Shown: piece by piece, positions 1 to 9,618 of the stretch
Layout: each line of letters opens with the position of its first letter
Numbering within the stretch: the first letter of the stretch is position 1
DNA from: Mauremys mutica
Lineage: Eukaryota > Chordata > Testudines > Geoemydidae
Assembly: GCF_020497125.1 (NCBI RefSeq)
Contig: NC_059084.1
Location: 4,987,501 to 5,051,500, forward strand
Direction: 5' to 3'
Length of the DNA stretch: 64,000 bases
Made by a program: the position numbers and the translations under genes
Notes under the pieces: model-generated
Database searches by the model: none
Told to the model about the DNA's origin: nothing
The model's input: the letters and a program-made list of their open reading frames with translations, nothing else

Positions 1-602
1 TCCAGGACTATTTTCAATAGAGGCTTGGTCAAAGAGGAATCCTTGTGCTTTTTGGATACACCTGCACTTATCTGGAAAAACTATCGGAAACTGACAGCAG
101 CAGTTTCCTTACCCCACAGGGATTCCTCAGCTCTTGCCCCATTGTAGACTTTGCAAGCAGATGAGCATCATCTGACATCTTTGTAATGTCCAGAGGAGTG
201 AAGGGATGCAATGGGAGCTTTGTGAATGCTCTTGCCTCTGAAGGCATAGTCAGACCCTTGGGGTGGCTGAATGCCTTTTCAAAGATTCCTTTCCTTGCCT
301 TGGTTCGCACTAGTGCCACTTGTGCGGGCGGATGGACCGTGGCTCCTGAAGCTAGTTTAAAACAAGCACGTTCACCAACTGCCCAGCATCAAATATATTC
401 TGCAACTGTTGCTCTACTGAGAAAAATGAAAGACAGGTGCCTGCTGCCAGTGCACTGGGCAGAAATCTCCTTCCTTCTGTTTTTGTCTTTAATTTTCTCT
501 TCAGTGCACTAGTGAGGGGTCCTGTAAATTCACAGGACGGATCTGTTTGTGTTCCACTTTCCATGCCCTCCTACGCAATTAACATCCTCTGATCCCATTT
601 GG
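1..602. other. Single-copy-looking sequence, no supported gene
   Basis: No repeat signature is seen. A minus-strand open frame of 83 codons (319 down to 68) contains a GTAAGG that could be a splice donor, but I recognise no domain and see no supporting second exon, so it is not called a gene. Confidence 0.4.
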
Positions 603-690
603 GGGCCAGAGCTTGAGCTGGAATCAATTGGTGTAGCTCCCTTGAGGTTGATTTACACCTCAAGGTTTACTCCAGCCGAGGATCTGGCCC
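603..690. repeat. Short palindromic repeat
   Basis: The left arm begins GGGCCAGAGCTTGAGCTGG and the right arm ends CCAGCCGAGGATCTGGCCC, which are diverged reverse complements. The interior has GGTGTAG and TTTACACC. It resembles the palindromes near 33.3 and 34.7 kb. No coding content. It may be a very old MITE; the family name is unknown to me. Confidence 0.5.
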
Positions 691-2299
691 TCAGAATTGT
701 ATTTTTATGTTGTAATATATAACAATGATCCAGATGCCTTTCATAAGCAGAAAAAGAACAGTTGGGTGAATGCCATTGCCGGACAGACTCATGGTGTTTA
801 CACAGTCACACCTCCCGAAATAAAGCCATCCGGAATAAATCTCACTCACTCATCACCCCCCAACTCACATGGTTCTGCACAGTTTGATGGGTGAAGATGG
901 AAATCGGCAGGCAGGTTGCAATCTACAACACGCAGAGTACTCCAGCTGCTTGTCAATTGCTGTCTGCTCCGAGCGCTCCCAGCTGGAATGTTAAACTGCA
1001 CTCAGGTGCCGGCCCCGGCTTCCTTCAGCGGCCTGTGGCCCTTCTCAAACTCCTGGATCCTGTGTTCAGGATGGATTCCAGCTGATTCGCGAGCAGTCTT
1101 GATGCTCCTCTGGAGCTTGATTACTCCATCAATACCCAAGTCGATTAGGGGACTTTATTCCCTGAGTGGTCCCGCTGATGAATGGGGATTAAAGTACTGC
1201 TGAGTGTGTATAAAGGTGATTCAATCCAGCTATTGATTAATTAAGCCATATCTTTAAAGCATCGTTATAGTGCCCCAGATTCTGCTTCTCCATGGGAATG
1301 TCATAAAGCCACCTTTAGTGCAGCCTACCTTGTTGGATTCTTTAGAAATGATTAAAAACCCTGAGAGATGCAGATACAGCATATAAAGGACAGATCACCT
1401 TGAATCGTTGTCAGTTCCACACTGTTGCCAATGAGGAAACTGAAGGCTCACCAGCCCCGCTGCTGCCTGGACTGGTGAGAACTCAAGAGATTCAAGGACA
1501 TTGCTCGCTACGGGCCAGAGTCAGCCTTGAGCATGGGGTGGTGCATAGCTGTGTCCTCCAGAGAATCCCAATTCTTCCCTGTGTGCCTCCTTGATCATTC
1601 CCCCCTTTACTTATCTCCTTTTGTGGCCCAGGCCGCTGGTTAGGCTGCCAGATAAGGGAGTGGAGTCAGTGGGGTTTCACCCGTAATAATAACTGTGAGA
1701 ACCTGATGCTGTGTGAGGCAGATGTGGATTCTGGGTGGACTGTGCTGGATTAACCACAGAAAGGAGGTGAAAAATCCCCCCAGTCCTGGCTAGGATGGCC
1801 TGAAAACCCAACATGGTCAGTGAATTTTCCCCTCCCTCTGACGTGCATGCAGATCAAAGGCTTGGGTAGGGCACGTTCTGGATTGTTTTGTGCAGAAACA
1901 TACACAAGACAAACAAGATCATCGCGTCACTTTTATAGAAGGGGCTGTTGGGTAGAGAATCTGAACTGCTGCTAATAACTCCCTGACTCTGAACTGCGGC
2001 AAACAAGGCTGTATAAAACTCCTTTGATGAGTCACAGTCCTGTCACCCTCAAAAGCATTTCCTTTTCACACAAGACATGATTATCACTATTAAACAGATG
2101 GATCCAAAAACAAACAAACCAACCCCCCTCCCCCACCACAGAGCTGCTAATAAAAATAATAATCGTTATGAATCAGTGCTGCCCCCTTGCTGCCATTTCA
2201 CAATGAGCAAACAGTTTCTGCTATTCATAATACTTTGCAATGCTATAAAGCCCTGCATCCAAGAACTTCCAAGCATTTTTAAAACATTATTATCCGGCA
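691..2299. other. Gene-free stretch, no repeat recognised
   Basis: No coding or transposon signature is seen. A homeodomain-like TTGATTAATTAAGCC lies near 1232-1247, inside an AT-rich, repeat-free patch (about 1080-1300) that could be regulatory. Open frames here are short and unrelated to any domain I recognise. Confidence 0.4.
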
Positions 2300-2415
2300 G
2301 CAGGTGTGTTACCAGTGGGCTCCGGTTGGGACTGTCTCTTGGCCCTACACTATTTAACATTTTAATCAATGATCTGGAAGAAGGGGAACATGGGTTTTCG
2401 CTTTATTGTGCTAAT
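2300..2415 (+). pseudogene. CR1 LINE reverse-transcriptase fragment
   Basis: The plus frame reads a segment with SLGPTLFNILINDLEEG, the stretch just before the catalytic FADD/YADD box in CR1-family reverse transcriptases. The expected FADD box is degraded (the frame reads YCANK). Only about 35 codons are recognisable, so this is an old, short relic with no function expected. Compare the better copies at 22.9 kb and 63.4 kb, which carry the same NDLE motif. Confidence 0.7.
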
Positions 2416-2676
2416 AAGATGTTAACATCCAGAGAAGGAAGGGAGGGAGGGAGAAGCAGTTGGTGGCAGTATCTTGAATCACTAATTCACCAAACGAACA
2501 TTATTCCACCGATTAACCATAATCCCATTGGTTCTGGGACCTACGGGGCTCTGTTCTCAGCAGGGAGGCCCGTGGAAGCTGGTTGTCAGGAGGTACCTAT
2601 GACAGGGGACTTTGCCACTCGCTTACAGATTCCCAGTCACTCTTCTGGATTTTCCACACCGGCAGAGCACGTCTAA
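2416..2676. other. Gene-free stretch
   Basis: No feature is recognised apart from a purine-rich run (GGAAGGGAGGGAGGGAG) near 2436-2453. Confidence 0.4.
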
Positions 2677-3067
2677 GGGCTCGTGTACATGAGCAGCTCT
2701 GGTGGAATAAGCCCTGCAGAAAACACAGAGGAAATTTAAGATTTGGTGATAATTTAACCACACAGAGAGGCTGGGACTTTACAACCTGCCCCGAGTAAGG
2801 GGGAGCTCATTGCTCTACTGCTCCAGGAGCATAACTGGGAAGGTTCGTGAATTTCAGAGTCATGGTCCCTTCTCTAGTTCTATTCTTGCTTCCAAGGTCA
2901 AGTAACCTGCTACTGCTCTATCGCTCTCTAGCCATAGCGAGGGGGATCTCTGCTTTGGGAAGCACAAATTATTCTAGAGTAAAGTGATTTTTATTCTGGA
3001 AAAGCTACCGTGGAATCACCTATCTCACAACAGCTATTCCAGTCAGTGGCCCTCTGTAGACAAGCCC
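2677..3067. mobile_element. Harbinger-like MITE (391 bp)
   Basis: The left end GGGCTCGTGTACATGAG and the right end CTGTAGACAAGCCC form imperfect inverted termini of the GGGCTTGTCTACAC type common in turtles. The flanks are TAA (2674-2676) and TGA (3068-3070), close to the 3-bp TNA duplication of PIF/Harbinger elements. It is non-coding and probably mobilised in trans. Its interior (2712-2925) has a diverged partner at 3876-4125. Confidence 0.5.
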
Positions 3068-3239
3068 TGAGTGTCTACTTAAGTCACAGCATTTTGTGGG
3101 GAAAAGCTTACACTTGTCTAATTACCAGACCCTCATGATCTAGAAGGGAATGGCCATCAGCAAAGATTTCTGGATCTAATGAGCACTAATTAGTATTTTT
3201 CAATCAATCTATTTTTCTTACAGTTCTATAGAACTGCAG

Positions 3240-3505
3240 CTTGGGCTTCCAGCTGAGGTATCGGGCTTGGACTCAGGAAATCTGGGGTCAGATTTCCGGT
3301 AGGAATCTGGGCCACTCACTTAGTCTTTCTGTGCCTCAGTTTCCTATCGGTGGAATGAGGAGGAGGATGATACTTGGTTTTCCCCATCTTGCGTCTGTCC
3401 TGTCTGTTTAGCCTGGAAGCTCTCACGACGTGTCCCTACAGCACTGCCACTATGAGGCCCTGATCTTGTCACATGTCTTTATGTGGTACCATAATACAAA
3501 TAACA
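3240..3505 (+). mobile_element. MIR-like SINE, nearly full length
   Basis: It contains the core TCTTTCTGTGCCTCAGTTTCC followed by the tail typical of these SINEs (TGTCTGTTTAGCCTGGAAGCTC, then CCTACAGCAC and a terminal AATACAAATAA). A tRNA-like head with TCAGATTTCC lies upstream. MIR-type CORE-SINEs are ancient in amniotes and this copy is well diverged. No function is inferred. Confidence 0.7.
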
Positions 3506-3875
3506 GCTTCACTTGGCAGTGAATGGTAAAATCCAGTTAAAGGGGAGACAGAAAAGAACTTAAGCAGAACCTGTATTTTCACACCATCCTTCTTAACCCA
3601 TTTAACTGTCACAGTAAATATGATTGAGCTGGTTGTGGTGAATTAAGTCTTTTGGAGCAAGCGACTGCCTTGGTACGCGTGATGGCAAAGGCATCTCTCT
3701 TCACTGCTTTGGGGCTATCAGCTCATGGGCTTAATACTGTAGAGAATATATTAGTCTAATTTCTTGTCATTCCTGTAAATCGAGAACTCCTTTGCAGTCA
3801 CAGTACTAGTGTTGCCGAGCAGTGAAAACTGCGTAACGGCTCCCCGATGGTTTTAATTGGGAAAGATGACTGGAA
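3506..3875. other. Gene-free stretch
   Basis: No repeat or coding signal is recognised. Confidence 0.4.
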
Positions 3876-4125
3876 ATGCTGAAAACATACAGGGAAACGA
3901 AGAACTTGGTGATAATTTAACCCCGCAGATATAGGCTGTAACGTTGCAAACTGCCCCGTGTGGTTTGTGGCTGTGCTGCATAACAAGTTTTATGGTCGGT
4001 GTTACGCAGGAGATCTGACTAGACGATTGCACTGGCCACAAGAGGGAGGACTGTGATTTTCAGGCATGGTCCCTTTCCTGGTTCTGCTCTTGCTCCACAG
4101 GGGGAAGTAACCTGGGATTGGTCTC
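3876..4125 (+). repeat. Diverged partner of the 2712-2925 sequence, with CR1-like tail
   Basis: It shares GGTGATAATTTAACC, a CAACCTGCCCCG-like block and a CATGGTCCCTTTCCTGGTTC-like block with 2712-2925, in the same order and strand. A middle part (about 3998-4036, TTACGCAGGAGATCTGACTAG) resembles a turtle CR1 3' end. It could be a truncated copy of the same MITE or a small old duplication. Confidence 0.45.
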
Positions 4126-4405
4126 TGTCATCAAACCCGCTTGATGACTTGCACATTTGGGACATAGGTTTGAGGTAGGCACCCGTGGGACCCAAGGTGT
4201 TTGTTTCCATGACAAACGTTTCCTTCCAAACACCAACTCATGGACCTGAGAGAGGGAACATGTATCTGTGAATCGCTTTTTCTGGGAATGAGAGAGAGTG
4301 AGTGAAAATAGACAAAAGAGAGAGTAAAAGAGAATACCTGGCACTGCGGTGGTGCTGCAGGTCCGATTTCCCTCCTGAGTGTCCCTTTCCCCCTATTTGA
4401 GGATA
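4126..4405. other. Gene-free stretch
   Basis: Nothing is recognised. Confidence 0.4.
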
Positions 4406-4407
4406 TA

Positions 4408-5139
4408 CAGTAAATCCTCAGTTAACATTGTCGTTATGTTCCTGAAAAATGCGACTTTAAGCGAAACAATGTTAAGTGAATCCAATTTCCCCATAAGAAT
4501 TAATGTAAATGTGGGGGTTAGGTTCCAGGGCAGCTTCCCCTACTCTGCAAGCACCAGGGGCGGGGGGCTCAACCCTCAACCCACCCACTCTACCCCTTCC
4601 CCCAAGCTCCCATCCTTGACCCACCTCGTCTCCCCGCTTCCTCCCCCTTTACTTTGCACACTGCGTCCTGGCTCCTCCCACCTCCCTCCCCTCCCTTCTA
4701 AACACTGCAAGCCAGCTGATTGCTGCATTCAGGAGGCAGGGGAAGGAGGGGGGAGGCGCGCCGAGTCCTCGCTCCTCCCTCCTGCCCAGAGCAATCAGCT
4801 GGCTTGCGGCCTTCGGGAAGCAGGGGAAGGAGGGGGAGCCTGCGCTCCGAGTCCTCGCTCCTCCCCGCTCCCTCCTGCCTCCAAAACACCTCAAGTCAGC
4901 TGATTGCTGCGGGCAGGAGGCGGGGAAGGAGGGGGAAGGCGCTGATCCATGAGGTCTGCCGCAGGGCGGGAGGTGCTTGGGTGAGGGCGTAGGGAGGCTA
5001 CCAGCTGTGGAAAAAGCAGGCAGCCAAACAACGTAAGAGTGGAGCATTGCACAACTTTAAATGAGTATGTTCCCTAATTGATCAGCAATGTAACAACGAA
5101 ACAATGTTAAGCGGGATGACTATGAGTGAGGAGTTACTG
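4408..5139. mobile_element. Tigger/pogo-like DNA transposon derivative (732 bp)
   Basis: The left terminus CAGTAAATCCTCAGTTAAC and the right terminus GTGAGGAGTTACTG are inverted repeats, flanked by TA on each side (4406-4407 and 5140-5141), as for Tc1/mariner-pogo transposons. Sub-terminal ATGCGACTTTAAGCGAAAC and AACGAAACAATGTTAAGCG are also typical of Tigger-type ends. There is no transposase frame. The centre (about 4640-4960) is GC-rich and holds three related blocks, each with CAGCTGATTGCTG or its complement followed by GGGGAAGGAGGGGG. These create overlapping open frames on both strands that are not genes. Confidence 0.8.
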
Positions 5140-5141
5140 TA

Positions 5142-5704
5142 ATTCATAGCTAGATCCCCTGTCCCCTCACTCTGATGCTGAGGAGAGTGCTGTCCAGCAT
5201 TCCAGGTCTACGAATAACAGTACAGTCAGGTTCTGAATTTTTAACTCTGCCCTGGATCTGAAAGGTGCAGAATCAAAGGAGGTCGTGAAATGGGAATGCT
5301 TGGGATGCTGCAAACATCCCTTTAATCTACCCCTCTGGGGAGTGAGAAGCCAATGAATTATTGAATTTCCTACTGCATGTCTGGGTGTAGCCACTAGTGG
5401 TTTTAAGTATAGGAGCTGGTGTTCTGACAGTGAAAACATTTGCATCTCCTCGTTATAGGCTTCTGGGTTGATGCTTAATTATTGATTTTCACTCCGGGTG
5501 ATTTTTTGCATTGCAAGAAGCTAAGTCCCACATTTCATTTCTTCCATGATTCAGAAGATTTGATGCCACCTGCTAAGTTTTCCAACTGCCAGTAAATAAA
5601 ATACCCAGCAACACTGGTGAAACGTTGTGCTTCAGCCCCTGGGCTCTGCTCTTCTGAAATGAGTATAGTAAAGGTCTGTACTAAGCAACCACTAGCTAAT
5701 GTAT
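5142..5704. other. Gene-free stretch
   Basis: Nothing is recognised. Confidence 0.4.
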
Positions 5705-5876
5705 GAGTCTACACACAAAGTTGCACTAGTTTGATTAAAGGTGTGCTTTAAATTGATTTTTTTTTTTTTAGCAAATATCTGTGTGGATACTCTTAATTTG
5801 ATGCTTAAACTGATTTATATTGATTTAGTTTAACTCCATTGCTAGCTGACTTAAGTTAAAATGATGTAAAACCAGG
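5705..5876. mobile_element. Partial Harbinger-like MITE, cut by the next element
   Basis: It begins GAGTCTACACACAAAGTTGC, a terminus typical of turtle MITEs with GTCTACAC ends, and contains repeated TTTAAATTGATTT and TTGATTTAG motifs. The matching right terminus is missing where the LTR-like repeat starts at 5877. A 12-T run lies at about 5758-5770. Confidence 0.45.
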
Positions 5877-6676
5877 TGTTATAAACATACGGCTAAGGGT
5901 AGCACAAAATTCCTCCTTACCTGTAAAGGGTTAAGAAGCTCATCTAACCTGGTTGGCACCTGACCAAAAGGACCAATAAGGGGAAAAGATACTTTTAAAT
6001 CTGTGGGGGAAGGTTTTTGTTTTCCTGTTCCTTTGTTCTCTCCGAGTCAGCAAGGAGCCAGGGCAGGGAAAATACATCTCCCTAAGCCATATCTGAACTA
6101 AGCATCTAATATTACAGAAATAGTAAGTAATAGCAAGGAAATACGTTAGATTATCTTTTGTTTTAGCTTGTGAATTTTCCCTATGCTAAGAGGAAGGTTT
6201 ATCCCTGTTTTTGTAATTTTAAAGTTTTACCTAGAAGGGAAATCCTCTGTGTTTGGAATCTTTTTGTTACCCTGTAAAGTTATCTTCCATCCTGATTTTA
6301 CAGAGGTGATTCTTTTATCTTTTTTAAAATAAATTTATTTTAAAAACCTAATTGTTTTTCAGTGTCCTAAAAACCCAGGGGGTTTGATCTGTGCTTACTT
6401 TGTAACTAATTGGTTAGGATATTATTCTCAAGCCTCCCTAGAAAAGGGGGTGAAAGGGCTTGGGGGGAAATTTTGGGGGAGGTAGGGCTCCAAGTGGACC
6501 TCCCTGAATGTTTGTTTAAATCACTTGGTGGTGGCAATGATACGAAGGGCAAGGAAGGAATTTGTGCCTTGGGGAAGTTTTTAACCTAAGCTCATAAAAA
6601 TAAGCGTAGGGGGTCTTTCATGTGGGTCCCCACATCTGTACCCTAGAGTTTAGAGTGGGGAGGGAACCCTGGCACA
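5877..6676 (+). mobile_element. LTR-like interspersed repeat, class uncertain
   Basis: It starts TGTTATAAACATACGG and contains AATAAATTTATTTT near 6329 (a possible poly(A) signal). I recognise the block CCTGTAAAGGGTTAAGAAGC with TTGGCACCTGACC as a high-copy turtle repeat from memory. No clear target duplication is found, and the 3' edge near CCCTGGCA is approximate. No coding frame. It could be a solo LTR or a non-LTR repeat. Confidence 0.4.
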
Positions 6677-6687
6677 GCGTTAGATTG

Positions 6688-6735
6688 TTTTCATAGATTT
6701 TAAGGCCAGAATGGAGCCCTTGTGATCATCTAGTT
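6688..6735 (-). mobile_element. CR1 LINE 3' end, outer piece
   Basis: TTCATAGATTTTAAGGCCAG is the reverse complement of the turtle CR1 3' terminus. The copy is interrupted at 6736 by a hAT element and continues at 7381. Confidence 0.75.
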
Positions 6736-7380
6736 CATGGGTGGGCAAACTATGGCCTCCGGGCCGTGGCCAATGGGAGCTTCAGGGGAGGTACCCACAG
6801 GCAAGGGCAGCGCACAGAGTCCTCTGCCCCACCCCCGTAGGGGCCACAGGGACGTGGTGCAGGCCACTTCTGGGAGTGGCACGGGGCCAGAGTAGGCAGG
6901 GAGCCTGCCCTGGCCCCGGTGCACACTACTGCCACCCGGAGCCACTCCAGGTATGTGGCGCCGGGCCGAAGCCCGCACCCCGAACCCTGAGCCCCTCCTG
7001 CACCCCACACCCCAACCCCCTGCCCTGAGCCCCCTGCCACACCCTGCCTGCACCCCAACCCCGTGCTTCACCCCGCACTCCTCCTGCACCCAACCCCCTT
7101 CCCTGAGCCCTCCCTGCGCCCCTCCCCTGAGCCCCCTGCCGCACCCTGCTTGCACCCCCTCCTGCAGCCCAACCCCCTTCCTTGAGCCCCCTCATACAGC
7201 CCGCACCTCTCCTCTGCCCCAACCCCTTGCCCTGAGCCCCTTCCTGCACACTGCACCCCCTCCCACACCTCACATTCCCTCCTGCACCCCAACCCCCTGC
7301 CCCGGCCCTACATTCACGGCCCTGCATGCAATTTCCCCACCCAGATGTGGCCCTTGGACCAAAAAGTTTGCCCACTCCAA
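6736..7380. mobile_element. hAT (Charlie-like) element inserted in CR1, with C-rich minisatellite
   Basis: The ends CATGGGTGGGCAAACT and AGTTTGCCCACTCCAA are inverted repeats of the CAGGGGTGGGCAAACT type. The flanks ATCTAGTT (6728-6735) and ACCTAGTT (7380-7387) match at 7 of 8, as expected for a hAT 8-bp duplication, and fall within CR1 sequence that continues on both sides. About 6980-7310 is a degenerate array built from CTGCACCCCAACCCC and CTGCCCTGAGCCC, which explains the long shadow frames on both strands. No transposase is present. Confidence 0.8.
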
Positions 7381-7600
7381 CCTAGTTTGACCTCCTGTAT
7401 AGCACAGGCCAGAGGACCTCATCCAGTAATTCCTGCATCAGGCACAGAACTTCTGTCTGAGCTATAGCAGATCTTCCAGAAAAAACATCCAATCTTAATT
7501 TAAAGACTTCATGTGATGGAGAATCCACCATGTCCCTGGGTGAGTTGTTCCAGTAGCTAAGGTGCACATTTGTAACAGTGAGTTGTAGACCAGGCCTAAG
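7381..7600 (-). mobile_element. CR1 LINE 3' region, inner piece
   Basis: Continues the CR1 copy from 6688: GACCTCCTGTATAGCACAGG, then GATGGAGAATCCACCATGTC and GTTGTTCCAGTAGC, all in the order expected for a reverse-oriented turtle CR1. The same blocks occur in the longer copy at 22864-23200. Confidence 0.8.
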
Positions 7601-7606
7601 TATTAG

Positions 7607-8211
7607 TGTAATGGGGCATCTGCCCCACACTGAACTCTAAGGGGTTAATAGAGCTCTAGGCAGGCTGCTCAGGAGGCAGCCAATCAGAAAAGGGCTGACG
7701 GGAGCAGCCAATCAAGGCCAAGTAGGCCCGTATAAAAGGAGACCTGCAGGGCAGAGGAGGGCAGTTCACTGCTGGGAGCCCAGGGAGGAAGGGCTGTGTC
7801 TCTGGAGGGCTGAGAGAACTGCTAGCACCCTAGATAGAGCAGTGCTCCTAGCAGGGACCAGGGGAGTGAGAGGCAGCTCCTGGCTGGCTGGCTGCTGGGG
7901 TTTGCAGGTTGAGGCAAGGGCAAGGAGGATGCTGGGGCCACAGGGAAGTGGCCAGACAATACACTGCCATAGCCACTAAGGGAAGTGGCTGACCAGCAGA
8001 CTGCAGGTCTCCCAGAGGTGGGGAGCACAGTGTGTGGCACGGCTGGAGGGCTGTGTCACTGAAAAGGATGCCATGGTCCTTGGAGAGACATGGGTCCTAG
8101 AGCAGGAGTGATGGCGGCGAGGCACCACGCAAAGAGGGCGCACTACCATGAAAAGCTAATTCCCAAGACAACCAGCAGGAGGCACCAGAGTGGTGAGTGA
8201 ACCTTGTTACA
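7607..8211 (+). mobile_element. Solo LTR of an endogenous retrovirus-like element (605 bp)
   Basis: It begins TGTAATGGGGCA and ends CCTTGTTACA, giving TGTAA...TTACA termini, and is flanked by identical 5-bp ATTAG copies (7602-7606 and 8212-8216). Promoter-like signals fit an LTR: CCAAT boxes at 7680-7684 and 7708-7712 and a TATA box (TATAAAAGG) at 7731-7739. No gag, pol or env follows, so it is a solo LTR left by recombination. I see no AATAAA signal. The orientation is set by the promoter signals. Confidence 0.85.
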
Positions 8212-8239
8212 ATTAGGGATTAGGATGAGACCTGTCTGC

Positions 8240-8358
8240 TACTGTAGGGTCCTTTCATCTTCCTCTGAGGCATCAGGCACTGGCCAGCATTACAGATGGG
8301 ATATCGGATCAGGTGGGCCTTGGCTCTGATCCCATGTGGCAATTCCTATGTTCCTATG
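8240..8358 (+). mobile_element. CR1 LINE 3' end
   Basis: TCTTCCTCTGAGGCATCAGG followed by CTGATCCCATGTGGCAATTC and CTATGTTCCTATG resembles the plus-strand 3' end of a turtle CR1 subfamily, ending in the short ATTCTTATG-type repeat. Confidence 0.6.
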
Positions 8359-8696
8359 AAACAGAAAACAGTCAGAGAAGCAGAAGAGGGAAGAAAGTGG
8401 GCAGCCGCTGAGCCTGCTTTCTAATTCTAACTCTTGTAATCCTAGTGTTGGCAGCATTTAGCAGGTAATGTCTCATACAACGTAACCACTTAGCATCAGC
8501 TGTGAGTAAGAAACCAAGGGGTCAATTTTACAGCCATAGGTCAAGGAGCCAAGTGATTAGAAATAATTATGTTCCCTCCTCCTTTGCCTCAGCAGCAGCA
8601 GGGAATTCTGATGGGGATACATTAGTTTATTGGCTGCGGATTTGGAAACGCATGCCTCTTGTTTCACTGAGACTTTTGAAATCACTAATGGGGGTC
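8359..8696. other. Gene-free stretch
   Basis: Nothing is recognised. Confidence 0.4.
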
Positions 8697-8718
8697 TCAC
8701 ACACACACACACACACAC
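8697..8718. repeat. (CA)n microsatellite
   Basis: About ten CA units. The 3' end of this run forms part of the target site of the Penelope-like element that follows, so the same ACACACACGG reappears on its far side at 9619. Confidence 0.95.
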
Positions 8719-8723
8719 GGTTA

Positions 8724-9618
8724 GAATCCTGTGGCACCTTATAGACTAACAGACATTTTGCAGCATGAGCTTTTGTGGGTGAATACCCACTTCTTCGGAT
8801 GCAAGTGGTGGAAATTTCCAGGGGCAGGTTTATATATGCAAGCAAGAAGCAAGCTAGAGATAACGAGGTTAGCTCAATCAGGGAGGATGAGGCCCTGTTC
8901 TAGCAGTTGAGTGAAAACCAAGAGAGGAGAAACTGGTTCTGTAGTTGGCAAGCCATTCACAGTCTTTGTTTAGTCCTAAACTGATGGTGTTAAATTTGCA
9001 GATGAACTGGAGCTCAGCAGTTTCTCTTTGAAGTCTGGTCCTGAAGTTTTTTTGCTGCAGGATGGCCACCTTAAGATCTGCTATTGTGTGGCCAGGGAGG
9101 TTGAAGTGTTCTCCTACAGGTTTTTGTATATTGCCATTCCTAATATCTGATTTGTGTCCATTTATCCTTTTCCTTAGAGACTGTCCAGTTTGGCCGATGT
9201 ACATAGCAGAGGGGCATTGCTGGCATATGATGGCATATATTACATTGGTGGACGTGCAGGTGAATGAACCGGTGATGGTGTGGCTGATCTGGTTAGGTTT
9301 GACACCATCAGCTCAGGATTAAACAAAGACTGTGAATGGCTTGCCAACTACAGAACCAGTTTCTCCTCTCTTGGTTTTCACTCAACTGCTAGAACAGGGC
9401 CTCATCCTCCCTGATTGAACTAACCTCGTTATCTCTAGCTTGCTTCTTGCTTGCATATATAAACCTGCTCCTGGAAATTTCCACCACTTGCATCCGAAGA
9501 AGTGGGTATTCACCCACGAAAGCTCATGCTGCAAAACGTCTGTTAGTCTATGAGGTGCCACAGGATTCTTTGCTGCTTTTACAGATCCAGACTAACACGG
9601 CTACCCCTCTGATACTTG
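8724..9618 (-). mobile_element. Penelope-like element (PLE) insertion with inverted partial pseudo-LTR arms
   Basis: A single 895-bp insertion flanked by identical 13-bp ACACACACGGTTA copies (8711-8723 and 9619-9631). The minus-strand part (8724-9301) carries the end of a GIY-YIG endonuclease frame plus its 3' region. From 9302 the sequence turns round: 9302-9569 is the reverse complement of 8723-8990 over 268 bp with no length change, followed by the terminal AGACTAACACGGCTACCCCT (about 9588-9607) found at PLE ends in reptiles. The spacer between the arms is 8991-9301. PLEs are known for pseudo-LTRs in direct or inverted arrangement, which this fits. The reverse-transcriptase region is missing (5' truncated). 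Confidence 0.85.
8878..9300 (-). pseudogene. PLE GIY-YIG endonuclease C-terminal fragment
   Basis: The open minus frame runs from the arm junction near 9300 to a stop at 8878, about 140 codons. Residues seen in order are NVIYAIICQQC, then MYIGQTGQSLRKRINGHKSD, then VGEHFNLPGH. This is the GIY-YIG nuclease layout with the two aromatic/glycine strands, a conserved arginine and histidine, and the cysteine pair seen in PLE endonucleases. The frame has no internal stop but lacks the reverse-transcriptase domain and a natural start, because the element is truncated where its inverted copy begins. The nuclease nicks target DNA during PLE retrotransposition; this copy is not expected to be active. 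Confidence 0.85.

Noticed and set aside
68..319. 83-codon minus frame followed by a GTAAGG donor-like site
   Set aside because: No recognisable domain, no convincing acceptor and no second exon; a chance frame is as likely.
4379..5047. Long overlapping open frames on both strands (up to 174 codons)
   Set aside because: They lie inside the GC-rich interior of a Tigger-like element and reflect composition and internal repeats.
6730..7390. Gly/Arg-rich and Pro-rich frames of 95-149 codons
   Set aside because: Produced by the C-rich minisatellite within a hAT element; every frame is open because stop codons are rare there.
8697..8718. CRISPR-like or array-like repetition
   Set aside because: A simple CA microsatellite; no spacer-repeat structure anywhere in the window, and the host is a eukaryote.
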